Source of the DNA: JBKPCD01 sp046727175
GTDB taxonomy: Bacteria; Acidobacteriota; Vicinamibacteria; Vicinamibacterales; 2-12-FULL-66-21
Reading direction: 5' to 3'
Length of the DNA stretch: 16,979 nt
Assembly (NCBI GenBank): GCA_046727175.1
Contig: JBKPCD010000057.1
Coordinates: forward strand, 1-16,979
Shown here in pieces: positions 8,340-15,587 of the stretch. Under the pieces are notes generated by a model, which searched no databases, was not told the DNA's origin, and saw only the letters and a list, made by a program, of their open reading frames with translations. Made by a program: the position numbers and the translations under genes. Numbering within the stretch: the first letter of the stretch is position 1; each line of letters opens with the position of its first letter.

Positions 8340-9485
8340 ATGGCCAACACAGGTCTGGAAGGGATTGTCGCGGCAACGACGCGCCTCAGTCACGTCGATG
8401 GCGAGCGCGGTGAGCTGATCATCGCGGGTTTTCAGGTCGACGAGCTGGCGCAACACGCGACTTTCGAAGAGACCACCTGGCTGCTGTGGCACGGCGATCT
8501 CCCGTCGGCGCGACAGCTCGACGCCTTCCAGCGCGAGCTCGCGGCCGAGCGCGCGCTCCCTCCTGTCGCGGTCACGCTCCTTCGCGACTGTGCGCAGCGC
8601 CGCACCGATCCGATGGACGCGTTGCGCATGGCCGCCGGCACGATCTCGCTCGCGTCCGACGACGCGCGCGCGATCGTTGCACGCTTCCCAACGATCGTCG
8701 CCGCCTATTGGCGGCTTCGCAACGGTGCGGATCCGATTGCGCCGCGCCAGGATCTCGGCCACGCTGCGAACTACCTCTATATGCTGACGGGGGGCGAGCC
8801 AGATCCCGAGCGCGTGCGCGGGCTGGAGACGTATCTCAACACGGTCATCGATCACGGGCTCAACGCGTCCACTTTCACGGCGCGCGTGATCACGTCAACG
8901 GGCTCGGATCTCGTGTCCGCCGTCGTCGGGGCTCTGGGTGCGCTGAAGGGGCCGCTGCACGGTGGTGCGCCGGGACCGGCGCTGGACATGGTGTTCGAGA
9001 TCGGAGAGGCATCCCGCGCGGAGGAAGTTCTGCGGAAGAAGTTCGAGGCCGGTGAAAAGCTGATGGGATTCGGCCATCGCGTCTATAAGGTGCGGGACCC
9101 GCGAGCTGACGTCCTCGCAAAAGCTGCGGAGCGCATGTACACCCGCTCGGGCGACATGTCGCTGTACACGTTGGCGCGGTCGGTCGAGTCGACAGCGCTC
9201 CGCCTGCTCGAAGAGTACAAGCCGGGTCGTCGCCTTCAGACGAACGTCGAATTCTATACCGCGCTCCTGCTGCACGGTCTTGGTCTCGACGTGCCGCTGT
9301 TCACACCCACGTTCGCCATCAGCCGCGTCAGCGGATGGATCGCGCACGCGTTCGAGCAGCGCGCGGCCAATCGGATCATCCGGCCGCAATCCGAATACGT
9401 TGGCCCGCGCGATCGAAAATGGATTCCGGTTGCGAAGCGAACCGACGCCGCGCCGAAATCTGAATCCCTCATCCCTAATCCCTGA
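8340..9485 (+). CDS. citA: Citrate synthase, CitA-like type (citrate/2-methylcitrate synthase family)
   Basis: A 381-residue cytoplasmic enzyme condensing acetyl-CoA (or propionyl-CoA) with oxaloacetate at entry to the TCA or methylcitrate cycle. Conserved blocks are GLEGIVAATTRLSHVDGERG at the N terminus, DHGLNASTFTARV (His172, oxaloacetate binding), GPLHGGAPG (catalytic His207), GFGHRVYKVRDPR (catalytic His246) and TNVEFYTALL. The position of the general-base Asp (NVDFY in GltA) is Glu304. From memory, Bacillus subtilis CitA also has NVEFY and matches along its length, so the symbol is given by subfamily likeness. The short N terminus lacks the extension of the E. coli type. ATG 8340 starts the family N terminus. 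The last residues, ESLIPNP, are encoded by AATCCC-type repeat DNA and are probably not functional. Confidence 0.93.
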   Translation: MANTGLEGIVAATTRLSHVDGERGELIIAGFQVDELAQHATFEETTWLLWHGDLPSARQLDAFQRELAAERALPPVAVTLLRDCAQRRTDPMDALRMAAGTISLASDDARAIVARFPTIVAAYWRLRNGADPIAPRQDLGHAANYLYMLTGGEPDPERVRGLETYLNTVIDHGLNASTFTARVITSTGSDLVSAVVGALGALKGPLHGGAPGPALDMVFEIGEASRAEEVLRKKFEAGEKLMGFGHRVYKVRDPRADVLAKAAERMYTRSGDMSLYTLARSVESTALRLLEEYKPGRRLQTNVEFYTALLLHGLGLDVPLFTPTFAISRVSGWIAHAFEQRAANRIIRPQSEYVGPRDRKWIPVAKRTDAAPKSESLIPNP

Positions 9486-9660
9486 TCGTGAATCCCTCAT
9501 CGTGATCACTAATCGAGGAATTCTCGGGTTATTGGATCTCTGAATCCTTATCTATGACCGCGGACACTTCATGTTCAATCCTCGAGGGTCCCGGGATCCG
9601 ACGATTGAAGGATTCGAGGATTAGGGATCCGAGATCAGGGATTAGTGGTTGGGGATTCGA
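9461..9660. repeat. Degenerate AATCCC/GGGATT repeat field between convergent genes
   Basis: From 9461, units such as AATCCCTC, ATCCCTAATCCCTGATC and AATCCCTCATC run on the + strand. In the right half the complement appears (GGATTCGAGGATTAGGGATC, AGGGATTAG, GGGGATTCG), so the field is a rough large inverted repeat. The best arms are CTAATCCCTGATC (9475-9487) and GATCAGGGATTAG (9633-9645), perfect over 13 bp. The left arm contains the citrate synthase stop codon, and the right arm stops two bases before the ADOP 4 stop. The middle has no coding potential. It could act as a two-way transcription barrier or be a dispersed repeat. Confidence 0.8.
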
Positions 9661-9662
9661 TG

Positions 9663-12329
9663 TTACTCCGTGCGAAGCGCCGCCACCGGATCGACGCTCG
9701 CAGCCCGCCACGCGGGCAGGAGGCATGCGAGGACTGCCACCACGATGAGGCATGCCGGGACCGCAACGAACGTCGCCGCATCGGTCGGATGAATCCCGTA
9801 GAGCAGGCTGGCCGCGAACCGCGTGACGCCAAATCCGGCGAACAGACCGAGAACCATCCCGATGGCGGCCAGCGTCATGCCCTGCCGGAGGATCATCACG
9901 AGAATCTCGCGCGGCCGGGCGCCGACGGCCAGGCGGATGCCGAGCTCCTTCCGGCGTCGAGTGATCGCGAAGCTAATCACTCCGTACAAGCCGACCGTGG
10001 CGACCGCCAGCCCGACGCTGCCGGCGAGCAGCGAAAGCTCACCGACGAGACGAGGCACGATCAGCGCGTCGCCGATGTGACTCTCCATCGTGCGGATGCC
10101 GAAGACCGCGAGCGACGGATCGACGCGTCGGATGACTTCCCGAATCGGCCCGGCATACGTGAGGGCAGCATCCGTGCCCCTGACGACCAACGTGACCCCC
10201 TGAGTGCTCTGCGCGGCCGAATACCCGGTCAGAATCGGCAGATAGATCGACGGACGTGACGGTTCCCCGACGGTGCGTGAGTTCACGGTGGCGACCATCC
10301 CGACGATCTGCAGCTGCTTGCCATCGCCAACGATTCGCCGGCCGATGGGCGACTCGTCGCCGAATGCCGCCCGCGCGAAAGCCTCGTTCACAATCGCATC
10401 TTTCCATTGATCGTTGCGATCGTCCCGGAAGTCGCCACCGGCGAGCACTGAAATTCCCATGGTCTCGAAAAAGCGCGGGCCGACGGTGTAGATATCGGTG
10501 CGGATACGCGGGCTCTTCGGATCCGCCCGACGTTCCTCGGGCACGAAGCGCGAGTTGTTCATCACGAGCGTGAGCGGAACGCTCGTCGTGAGCGTCGCGG
10601 ACTGGAGCCCAGGAACCATCTCGACTCGCTCCAGGATGTCGCGCAGCAACTGCCGCGCCTGCGCATCGGATCGGCGATCCAGCCCCGGATCGAATGCCAG
10701 CAGGAGGAGATTGCGGTTCTTCAATCCGACGTCGATCCTCCGCGCCGCCGCGAGGCTTCGCACGAAGAGGCCGGTGCAGAGCAGCAGGATCGTGCAGATC
10801 GCCACCTGCGTCACGACCAGACCGTTGCGAAGACCGAATCGACCGGCTCCGGTCGTCTGACGTCCATCGATCTTCAGGTCGCTCACGACGTCCGCTCGGG
10901 TGGCTCGCAGCGCCGGCACGAGACCAAACACGATGCCGGTCAGGATGGACAGGGCGAAGCAGAAGAGGACGACGCGGTAGTCGAGCGAGATCGAAAGATC
11001 GAGCGGCCATCCGAGTGGAATGCGGAGAAAGCCGATCAACCGCGCACCGTAAACCGTGACGAACCATCCTCCAGTTCCACCGATCAGCGCCAGCACGAGG
11101 CTCTCCGTCAGCAGTTGCCGAATCAAGCGCCCGCGGCTCGCGCCGAGTGCCATCCGCGCGGCCACTTCGCGCTTCCTCGCCGACGCACGACCGACCAGCA
11201 GGTTGGCGACGTTGCTGCACGACGTCAGAAGAATGAGGACAGCGGCGCACCAGAAACCAGCGAACAGCGTCGTCCCCAGCCGGCGGAGTCGCGGATCGAT
11301 CAGGCCCGCGCGTTCGAGATGAAACGCGCGCGCGTCGTTCCTGACCGCGGCCGCGGCGTTCAACGTCGCGGCGGTCACATCGAGCTCGGCGCGCGCCGTC
11401 TGCATGTCGACGCCGTCGCGCAGCCTCGCGACAGCCGCGAGCCAATGCCGCCGCCGGTTCTGGGATACAGGCCCCTGGCGCGCTTCGACCTCGTCGAGCA
11501 TGGAGAAGGGAATCCAGAACTCTGAGACGAACCCGGCCTGCGTTCCGCGAAATCCGGCGGCGGTGATGCCGATCACGGTCGCCGGTCGTCGATTGATGAA
11601 AATCGTTCGATCGACGACGCCCGGGTCGCCGTGAAAGCGCCACTGCCAGAGCTCGTGGCTCAGGACGACGACTGGCGGCGCTCCACGGCTGTCGTCCCGG
11701 GCAGGATCGAAGCCGCGACCCAGAGCAAACCTGGGCCTGACCACGGCGAAGTAGTTGGCCGTCACGAGCGACCCCCAATGCCGCTGCGGCTCGCCGCCCG
11801 CCTCGATGGACGCCGCGATGAGCGGATCGAATGCCGCCACCTCTTCGAACGCCCGCACCTCCTGCAGATCGCGAAAGTCCGGATAGGACAGCTCGTTGCC
11901 GATCTCTCCCGTGCGTCTGTCGGATTCCGAAAGACTCAAGAGGTGTTTGGGATCGTCGACCGGCAGCGGCTTGAACAGCGCGAAATTGAGGACGGCAAAC
12001 AGAACCGAGCACGCACCGATGCCGAGCGCCGCGGAGCCGCCAGCGATCGTCGCGAACCCCGGTGCGCGACGAATCGTCCGGACCGCGTAACGCACGTCCT
12101 GCTGCAATGCATCGAGGCCCGGAGCTCCCCAGATTGCGCGGACCTCCTCGCTGACCAGCGTGCGGTTCCCGAACACGCGCGTGGCCATGTTCCGCGCGTC
12201 ATTCGCCGAGAAGCCGGCCTCACGGCGTTCCTCCGCTTCGAGATCGATATGGGCTCGGATTTCGCGCTCGATGTCTCGCTGGCGCTCGTCTCGCGTCCGC
12301 CCCATCCCGAACCAGCGTGGCCACCCCAT
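9663..12329 (-). CDS. ADOP-type FtsX/MacB permease with N-terminal prefix domain
   Basis: An 888-residue permease. The prefix domain (residues 1-75) has RTRDERQRDIEREIRAHIDL and GFSANDARNMATRVFGN. The first membrane helix is in GSAALGIGACSVLFAVLNFA, and two periplasmic and two FtsX parts follow. The FtsX loops are REVAARMALGASRGRLIRQL and KELGIRLAVGARPREILVM, and the C terminus is VDPVAALRTE. ATG 12329 was chosen because GGAGAG lies four bases upstream and the family N terminus begins there. The frame stays open to 12530, but that extension is Pro/Gly/Arg-rich and reads through a hairpin, so it is not protein-like. The gene converges on the citrate synthase gene. Like the other copies it has no adjacent ATPase. 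Confidence 0.93.
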   Translation of the reverse strand: MGWPRWFGMGRTRDERQRDIEREIRAHIDLEAEERREAGFSANDARNMATRVFGNRTLVSEEVRAIWGAPGLDALQQDVRYAVRTIRRAPGFATIAGGSAALGIGACSVLFAVLNFALFKPLPVDDPKHLLSLSESDRRTGEIGNELSYPDFRDLQEVRAFEEVAAFDPLIAASIEAGGEPQRHWGSLVTANYFAVVRPRFALGRGFDPARDDSRGAPPVVVLSHELWQWRFHGDPGVVDRTIFINRRPATVIGITAAGFRGTQAGFVSEFWIPFSMLDEVEARQGPVSQNRRRHWLAAVARLRDGVDMQTARAELDVTAATLNAAAAVRNDARAFHLERAGLIDPRLRRLGTTLFAGFWCAAVLILLTSCSNVANLLVGRASARKREVAARMALGASRGRLIRQLLTESLVLALIGGTGGWFVTVYGARLIGFLRIPLGWPLDLSISLDYRVVLFCFALSILTGIVFGLVPALRATRADVVSDLKIDGRQTTGAGRFGLRNGLVVTQVAICTILLLCTGLFVRSLAAARRIDVGLKNRNLLLLAFDPGLDRRSDAQARQLLRDILERVEMVPGLQSATLTTSVPLTLVMNNSRFVPEERRADPKSPRIRTDIYTVGPRFFETMGISVLAGGDFRDDRNDQWKDAIVNEAFARAAFGDESPIGRRIVGDGKQLQIVGMVATVNSRTVGEPSRPSIYLPILTGYSAAQSTQGVTLVVRGTDAALTYAGPIREVIRRVDPSLAVFGIRTMESHIGDALIVPRLVGELSLLAGSVGLAVATVGLYGVISFAITRRRKELGIRLAVGARPREILVMILRQGMTLAAIGMVLGLFAGFGVTRFAASLLYGIHPTDAATFVAVPACLIVVAVLACLLPAWRAASVDPVAALRTE

Positions 12330-12351
12330 CGCACTCTCCAGTCTTCTTTGA

Positions 12352-12372
12352 TCCGGGGACTTCGTCCCCGGA
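12352..12372. repeat. Perfect hairpin, copy 1 of a repeated element
   Basis: The arms are TCCGGGGAC (12352-12360) and GTCCCCGGA (12364-12372), loop TTC. It lies just upstream of the ADOP 4 ribosome-binding site. The same nine-base arms recur at 15185-15205 with loop AAA. Read on the opposite strand that copy differs at one of 21 positions, while the flanks are unrelated. This is the pattern expected of a REP-like dispersed hairpin. Confidence 0.8.
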
Positions 12373-12747
12373 CCCCTTTCCCACCCCACCGCGCAGAACA
12401 CGCGCGGCGGGGGCCCCGGTGTCGCCGTCGCTCGCGGGGACCCCTTTGCCCCGCTCCGCTCGTCGCTTTCCTTCGGACACGGTTTACGAGCTGCTCTCGA
12501 GGCGGCAGCTACCCAGTCGAGGGTAGGCATTCTACCATCGCTTGCGATCAGCCGGAGTCCGGCTTTGGGCCACTGAAAAAAGCCGGCCTGATGGAAAATG
12601 GCAAATCGGAGATGGCAAAATGCTCAGGTTTTTTCCATTTTCCATTGACCAATTTCCATTCCGGATGCGTTTTTCAGCATCCTGCCGGAGCCCACAGCCT
12701 TGAGCCGAGAGCCGATTGGCGCATTGAACCCGGAGTTCCAATCGAGA
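12373..12747. other. Gene-free region of hairpins and low-complexity repeats
   Basis: No credible gene is seen between the two reverse-strand genes. The left part is GC-rich, with a hairpin CCGCGC (12389-12394)/GCGCGG (12402-12407) and runs of CCCC. Another hairpin, GCCGGA-G-TCCGGC, is at 12551-12563. The section 12591-12660 changes to AT-rich ATGGAAAATGG and CCATTTTCCATT words. The section 12695-12720 has GAGCCGAGAGCCG words that look like a further degenerate repeat. Short frames across it encode repetitive peptides and are rejected. Confidence 0.65.
12591..12660. repeat. Degenerate GGAAAATGG/CCATTTTCC repeat with inverted arms
   Basis: ATGGAAAATGG (12591-12601) and CCATTTTCCAT (12635-12645) are perfect 11-bp complements. 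Further partial units (GGCAAATC, GATGGCAAAATG, AATTTCCATT) lie between and after. The base composition is far more AT-rich than the surrounding genes. It lies about 90 bp downstream of the stop of the membrane/spermidine-synthase-like gene, where a long mRNA hairpin could protect or end the transcript. Confidence 0.7.
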
Positions 12748-15084
12748 TCAATGTCGCAGAATGCGAAAGATGTTGGCGTAGTCGTCGGTGAACAGCAGCT
12801 TCGGTCGCTCCGTGCGGCCGTCCCAGGGCGTCGTGCGGCTCGTGACCAGATCGCTCGCAAGAAAGGACCCGTTCGAACTCACGAGAACCCACGTGCTGGC
12901 GTAGATCGTTCGCGTCCCGTCTGCCTCGTTCTCGATCATGACCGCAGCCTTGCCGCAGTCCTCCCCCAGATCGCGCACGAGCGGCCCCAGATCGAGGTAG
13001 TGATTGGAGACGTGCATCGCCAGGACGCCGTCCGGCTTGAGGTGATAGAAGTAGTCCCCGAATGCCTCGCGCGTGAGCAGGTGGAGGGGCACTGCATCCC
13101 CGCTGAAGGCATCGACGGCAAGTACATCGAACGCCTGTGGCTTTCCTGCGGCGCGTTCGCGTTCCATGGTGATCCGTGCGTCTCCGGCGCTCACCTCGAT
13201 GTCAGCGGGACTGTCCGTCAGGAACGTAAAGTGCCTTGCGTTGAGACGCGTCACCGCGGCGTTGATCTCGTAGAACCGAATGTAATCACTCCGCCTCCCA
13301 TACGAAGCCAGTGTTCCGGCTCCAAGCCCAACGACACCGATTCGCAGTCCATCGTTGCCGCGCGCCTCGCGCAGCCCGCCTATCGCAAGGCCTACCCCGC
13401 TGTTCTCCGAGTAGTACGTCGTCGGCCAATGGCGCCCCTCGTTGTCGAGACGCTGGACGCCGTGCGTGATGTGGCCGTGCTGGAGCGTGCGCGTGTCCGG
13501 CTGGCCGCCGACGGTCTGCGTGACTCGAAGAACGCCGTAGAAGTTTCGAGTGGACTCGACGGCGTCGGCATCCTGAGCGGCCATGACCATGCTCGTGGCA
13601 ATCATGCCGCTCGTTACGGCAACGATGCCGGCAGCGACGAGTGTCGTGAACGCTGCGTGCCTGCGCGTCGGACGAACCATCGTCAGCGGCAGCAACAGCG
13701 CCATGGTCGCGAACCCGGCGACCTGCCAGCTCTCGTCGAGCACGTCCCACAGCCACCGCTCGTTTTCATCCGATACCCAGCTGAGGCTCTCGACGCGAGC
13801 GCCGATGACGTCACGGCTGTACCTGTTCACGGCTTCAAGGTAGTCGGCATTGAATCGCCGGACGATGACGATGCCGGCAACCAGCAGGAGCACGAGGACG
13901 ATGGTGTGAGCGACAGTCGCAGACGGCGGCGCCTCGGGGTAGACCTGACGATAGAGTACCAGTGCGAAAAGCACACAGGACAACATGAGCCCGACGGGAA
14001 ACTCGTAAAAGCCGTTCAGGACCAGCGGCGCTGCGAACGAAACCGCCAAAGCGCCGAGCGCGCCGCCACCCGCAATCGACAAAAAATAGGCTGTGAGATG
14101 TTGCGAGCCTGGCTTGATTCGGGCCAGCTCACCGTGCAGCACCATGCAGCACGCGAGGAGGGCGGCGCAATAGAGCGACACCTGGATCGTCAGATCGAGG
14201 TTCGTCCCCATCTTCATTGCCATATACGCACCGGCCGTGCAGATCGGCATCAGCACGGCCCACACCGGTCGCCAGTACCAGCGCGGACTGTCGAACGTGA
14301 TTGTGAACGAAAGCAGATACGCGCTCAGCGGCAGTATCCAGAGAAACGGGACGGCGGCAACGTCCTGCGACATCTCGTTCATCGTAGCGAGCAGCATCAC
14401 GGATCCGCACATCGGCAGCAGCAGCCACAACGCACGATCGAAGAGCCGGGGGACTTCAAAGGCTGTTTCCATCACCGGTCGATCGTCGATGACGTCCATC
14501 GCCGGTTGCCGACGGATTCTCCAGGCGCACCACCCCGCGAGCACAACGAAGAGCAGGAACATCGCCGACCAGACATACGCCTGCATCCGAAGCGTGAGGT
14601 TTGGTTCCACCACGAACGGATAGCTCAATAGCCCGAGCAGCGACCCGAGATTTGAAAGAGCATACAGGCGGTAGGGTGACCGGTCCTGCCAGTCACGCGC
14701 GAACCAGGCCTGCATTAGCGGCGACGTCGATGAGAGGAGCAGGTACGGCGCACCGACGGTGAACGCCAGCACGCCGAGTATTCGCCAGGCCGGCGACTCG
14801 AGGCCGGTCGGTTTCCAGCCCTGGCTTGGAACGATCGGCAGAAAGAACACAGCACCGGCCAGCAGCACCAGGTGCAGCGTCCCCTGCTGGCGTGGACTCA
14901 GACGGCTCACGCTCAGATGCGCGTAGACATATCCCGCCAGCAACAGAACCTGGAAGCAGAGGACACAAGTCGTCCACGTCGCCGGGCTCCCGCCGAACCA
15001 GGGCAGGATGAATTTACCGAAGAGCGGCTGGACCTGAAAGAGCAGGAAGGCGCTCAGAAAGATGGTGACGCCGTAGCGGAACAT
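12748..15084 (-). CDS. Membrane protein fused to spermidine-synthase-like domain
   Basis: A 778-residue two-part protein. The first ~520 residues hold many membrane helices, starting with FRYGVTIFLSAFLLFQVQPL and FILPWFGGSPATWTTCVLCF. The C-terminal part (about 540-778) has the Rossmann fold of spermidine synthases: an AdoMet-type glycine loop GVVGLGAGTLASYG (about 585), FYEINAAVTRL, and VDAFSGDAVPLHLLTREAF (about 655). It ends TDDYANIFRIL. The glycine loop differs from the GGGDG of true spermidine synthases and no decarboxylase gene is nearby, so polyamine synthesis should not be assumed. Proteins of this architecture are usually annotated as fused MFS/spermidine synthase, with no settled function. 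The start is ATG 15084, with a weak AGAGA upstream. It is flanked on both sides by the repeated TCCGGGGAC hairpin. Confidence 0.88.
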   Translation of the reverse strand: MFRYGVTIFLSAFLLFQVQPLFGKFILPWFGGSPATWTTCVLCFQVLLLAGYVYAHLSVSRLSPRQQGTLHLVLLAGAVFFLPIVPSQGWKPTGLESPAWRILGVLAFTVGAPYLLLSSTSPLMQAWFARDWQDRSPYRLYALSNLGSLLGLLSYPFVVEPNLTLRMQAYVWSAMFLLFVVLAGWCAWRIRRQPAMDVIDDRPVMETAFEVPRLFDRALWLLLPMCGSVMLLATMNEMSQDVAAVPFLWILPLSAYLLSFTITFDSPRWYWRPVWAVLMPICTAGAYMAMKMGTNLDLTIQVSLYCAALLACCMVLHGELARIKPGSQHLTAYFLSIAGGGALGALAVSFAAPLVLNGFYEFPVGLMLSCVLFALVLYRQVYPEAPPSATVAHTIVLVLLLVAGIVIVRRFNADYLEAVNRYSRDVIGARVESLSWVSDENERWLWDVLDESWQVAGFATMALLLPLTMVRPTRRHAAFTTLVAAGIVAVTSGMIATSMVMAAQDADAVESTRNFYGVLRVTQTVGGQPDTRTLQHGHITHGVQRLDNEGRHWPTTYYSENSGVGLAIGGLREARGNDGLRIGVVGLGAGTLASYGRRSDYIRFYEINAAVTRLNARHFTFLTDSPADIEVSAGDARITMERERAAGKPQAFDVLAVDAFSGDAVPLHLLTREAFGDYFYHLKPDGVLAMHVSNHYLDLGPLVRDLGEDCGKAAVMIENEADGTRTIYASTWVLVSSNGSFLASDLVTSRTTPWDGRTERPKLLFTDDYANIFRILRH

Positions 15085-15095
15085 CGTCTCTGGCT

Positions 15096-15101
15096 ATTGT
15101 A
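15096..15101 (-). promoter_or_regulatory. Candidate -10 element of the fused membrane/synthase gene
   Basis: Reverse-strand TACAAT matches five of six -10 consensus bases and lies 11 bases before ATG 15084, so the 5' leader would be only about five bases. No convincing -35 is present at 16-18 bp. With the weak ribosome-binding sequence, this resembles the citrate synthase promoter arrangement. Confidence 0.35.
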
Positions 15102-15143
15102 GGTATGAACGGGCGGGTTCGTCGGTTTGCAGATCATGACGCT

Positions 15144-15170
15144 ATAAGAAATCAGCATAAGAAAATCAGC
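15144..15170. repeat. Two-copy tandem repeat upstream of the fused gene
   Basis: ATAAGAAATCAGC (15144-15156) is followed directly by ATAAGAAAATCAGC (15157-15170); the copies differ by one inserted A. It is AT-rich in a GC-rich setting and lies 60-86 bases before ATG 15084, within reach of a regulator or an upstream promoter element. Confidence 0.7.
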
Positions 15171-15184
15171 GAGACGGCGAAAGT

Positions 15185-15205
15185 CCGGGGACAAAGTCCC
15201 CGGAT
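15185..15205. repeat. Perfect hairpin, copy 2 of the repeated element
   Basis: The arms are TCCGGGGAC (15185-15193) and GTCCCCGGA (15197-15205), loop AAA. The arms are identical to those at 12352-12372; read on the opposite strand the loop is TTT against TTC there, so the two copies are inverted relative to each other. There is no following T-tract, so it is not a typical terminator. Confidence 0.8.
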
Positions 15206-15250
15206 GGAATCGGATATGCAGCCAGCCCAACCAAGCAACGATACGACGCC

Positions 15251-15424
15251 GTGAAAGCTCCTTCTCCGCCGACGTGTCCGCGGTGTCAGACCAACATGAT
15301 CGCCACAGTGCGGCCGCCAAGGCGTCTACAGGTTGGGCTACGTGATGAGATCCACCCAACGAATGCGCAGCTGCCGGTGTGGCGCTGCCAGACGTGCGGA
15401 ATCGAGCGTCCGCGCTTCGATTGA
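15251..15424 (+). CDS. Small zinc-ribbon-like protein (57 aa)
   Basis: A GTG-started frame of 57 codons ending in TGA. It has two cysteine pairs, CPRC (Cys9, Cys12) and CQTC (Cys46, Cys49), the usual zinc-ribbon layout with a 33-residue spacer. The spacer holds a basic/proline stretch (RPPRRLQVGL) and DEIHPTNAQLPVWR, and the end is GIERPRFD. Codon use is compatible with a real high-GC gene, and the paired CxxC knuckles are unlikely by chance. The ribosome-binding site is weak, and no in-frame ATG or other better start was found. Partner and function are unknown. The longer reverse-strand frame over the same DNA has no recognisable features. Confidence 0.55.
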   Translation: MKAPSPPTCPRCQTNMIATVRPPRRLQVGLRDEIHPTNAQLPVWRCQTCGIERPRFD

Positions 15425-15503
15425 GGGTGCGGTCCGGCCGTGAACTTGCGCGGGTGCCCCGCGGCTGAGTTCTTGTCGCTGGTCGTATGAATTGCATGCA
15501 CGG

Positions 15504-15519
15504 CCGGCCTTGTGGCCGG
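15504..15519. repeat. Hairpin in the intergenic spacer
   Basis: The arms are CCGGCC (15504-15509) and GGCCGG (15514-15519) with loop TTGT. No T-run follows on either strand. The surrounding 15425-15587 shows no credible gene. It could be another dispersed hairpin; only one copy was seen in this window. Confidence 0.5.
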
Positions 15520-15587
15520 AGCCGCCGCGCGTTGACTCTGCGTGACCAAGCCGCTCGCGGTTGTCACGTCACATAATGCGAGGCTGA

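Noticed and set aside
6490..8418. 642-codon + strand frame overlapping ADOP 3 and the citrate synthase start
   Set aside because: Arginine/alanine-rich shadow of ADOP 3 in another frame, no recognisable motif.
9461..9660. CRISPR array
   Set aside because: The repeats are short, degenerate and in both orientations, with no constant-length spacers and no cas genes.
10039..12012. 657-codon reverse-strand frame inside ADOP 4
   Set aside because: Alternative frame of the permease gene with composition of a shadow; the permease frame has all family motifs.
12330..12530. N-terminal extension of ADOP 4 by 67 codons
   Set aside because: It reads through a perfect hairpin and a Pro/Gly-rich stretch; a good ribosome-binding site and the family N terminus occur at 12329.
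12700..14631. 643-codon + strand frame opposite the fused membrane/synthase gene
   Set aside because: Antisense shadow with no domain; the reverse-strand frame has clear helices and the synthase motifs.
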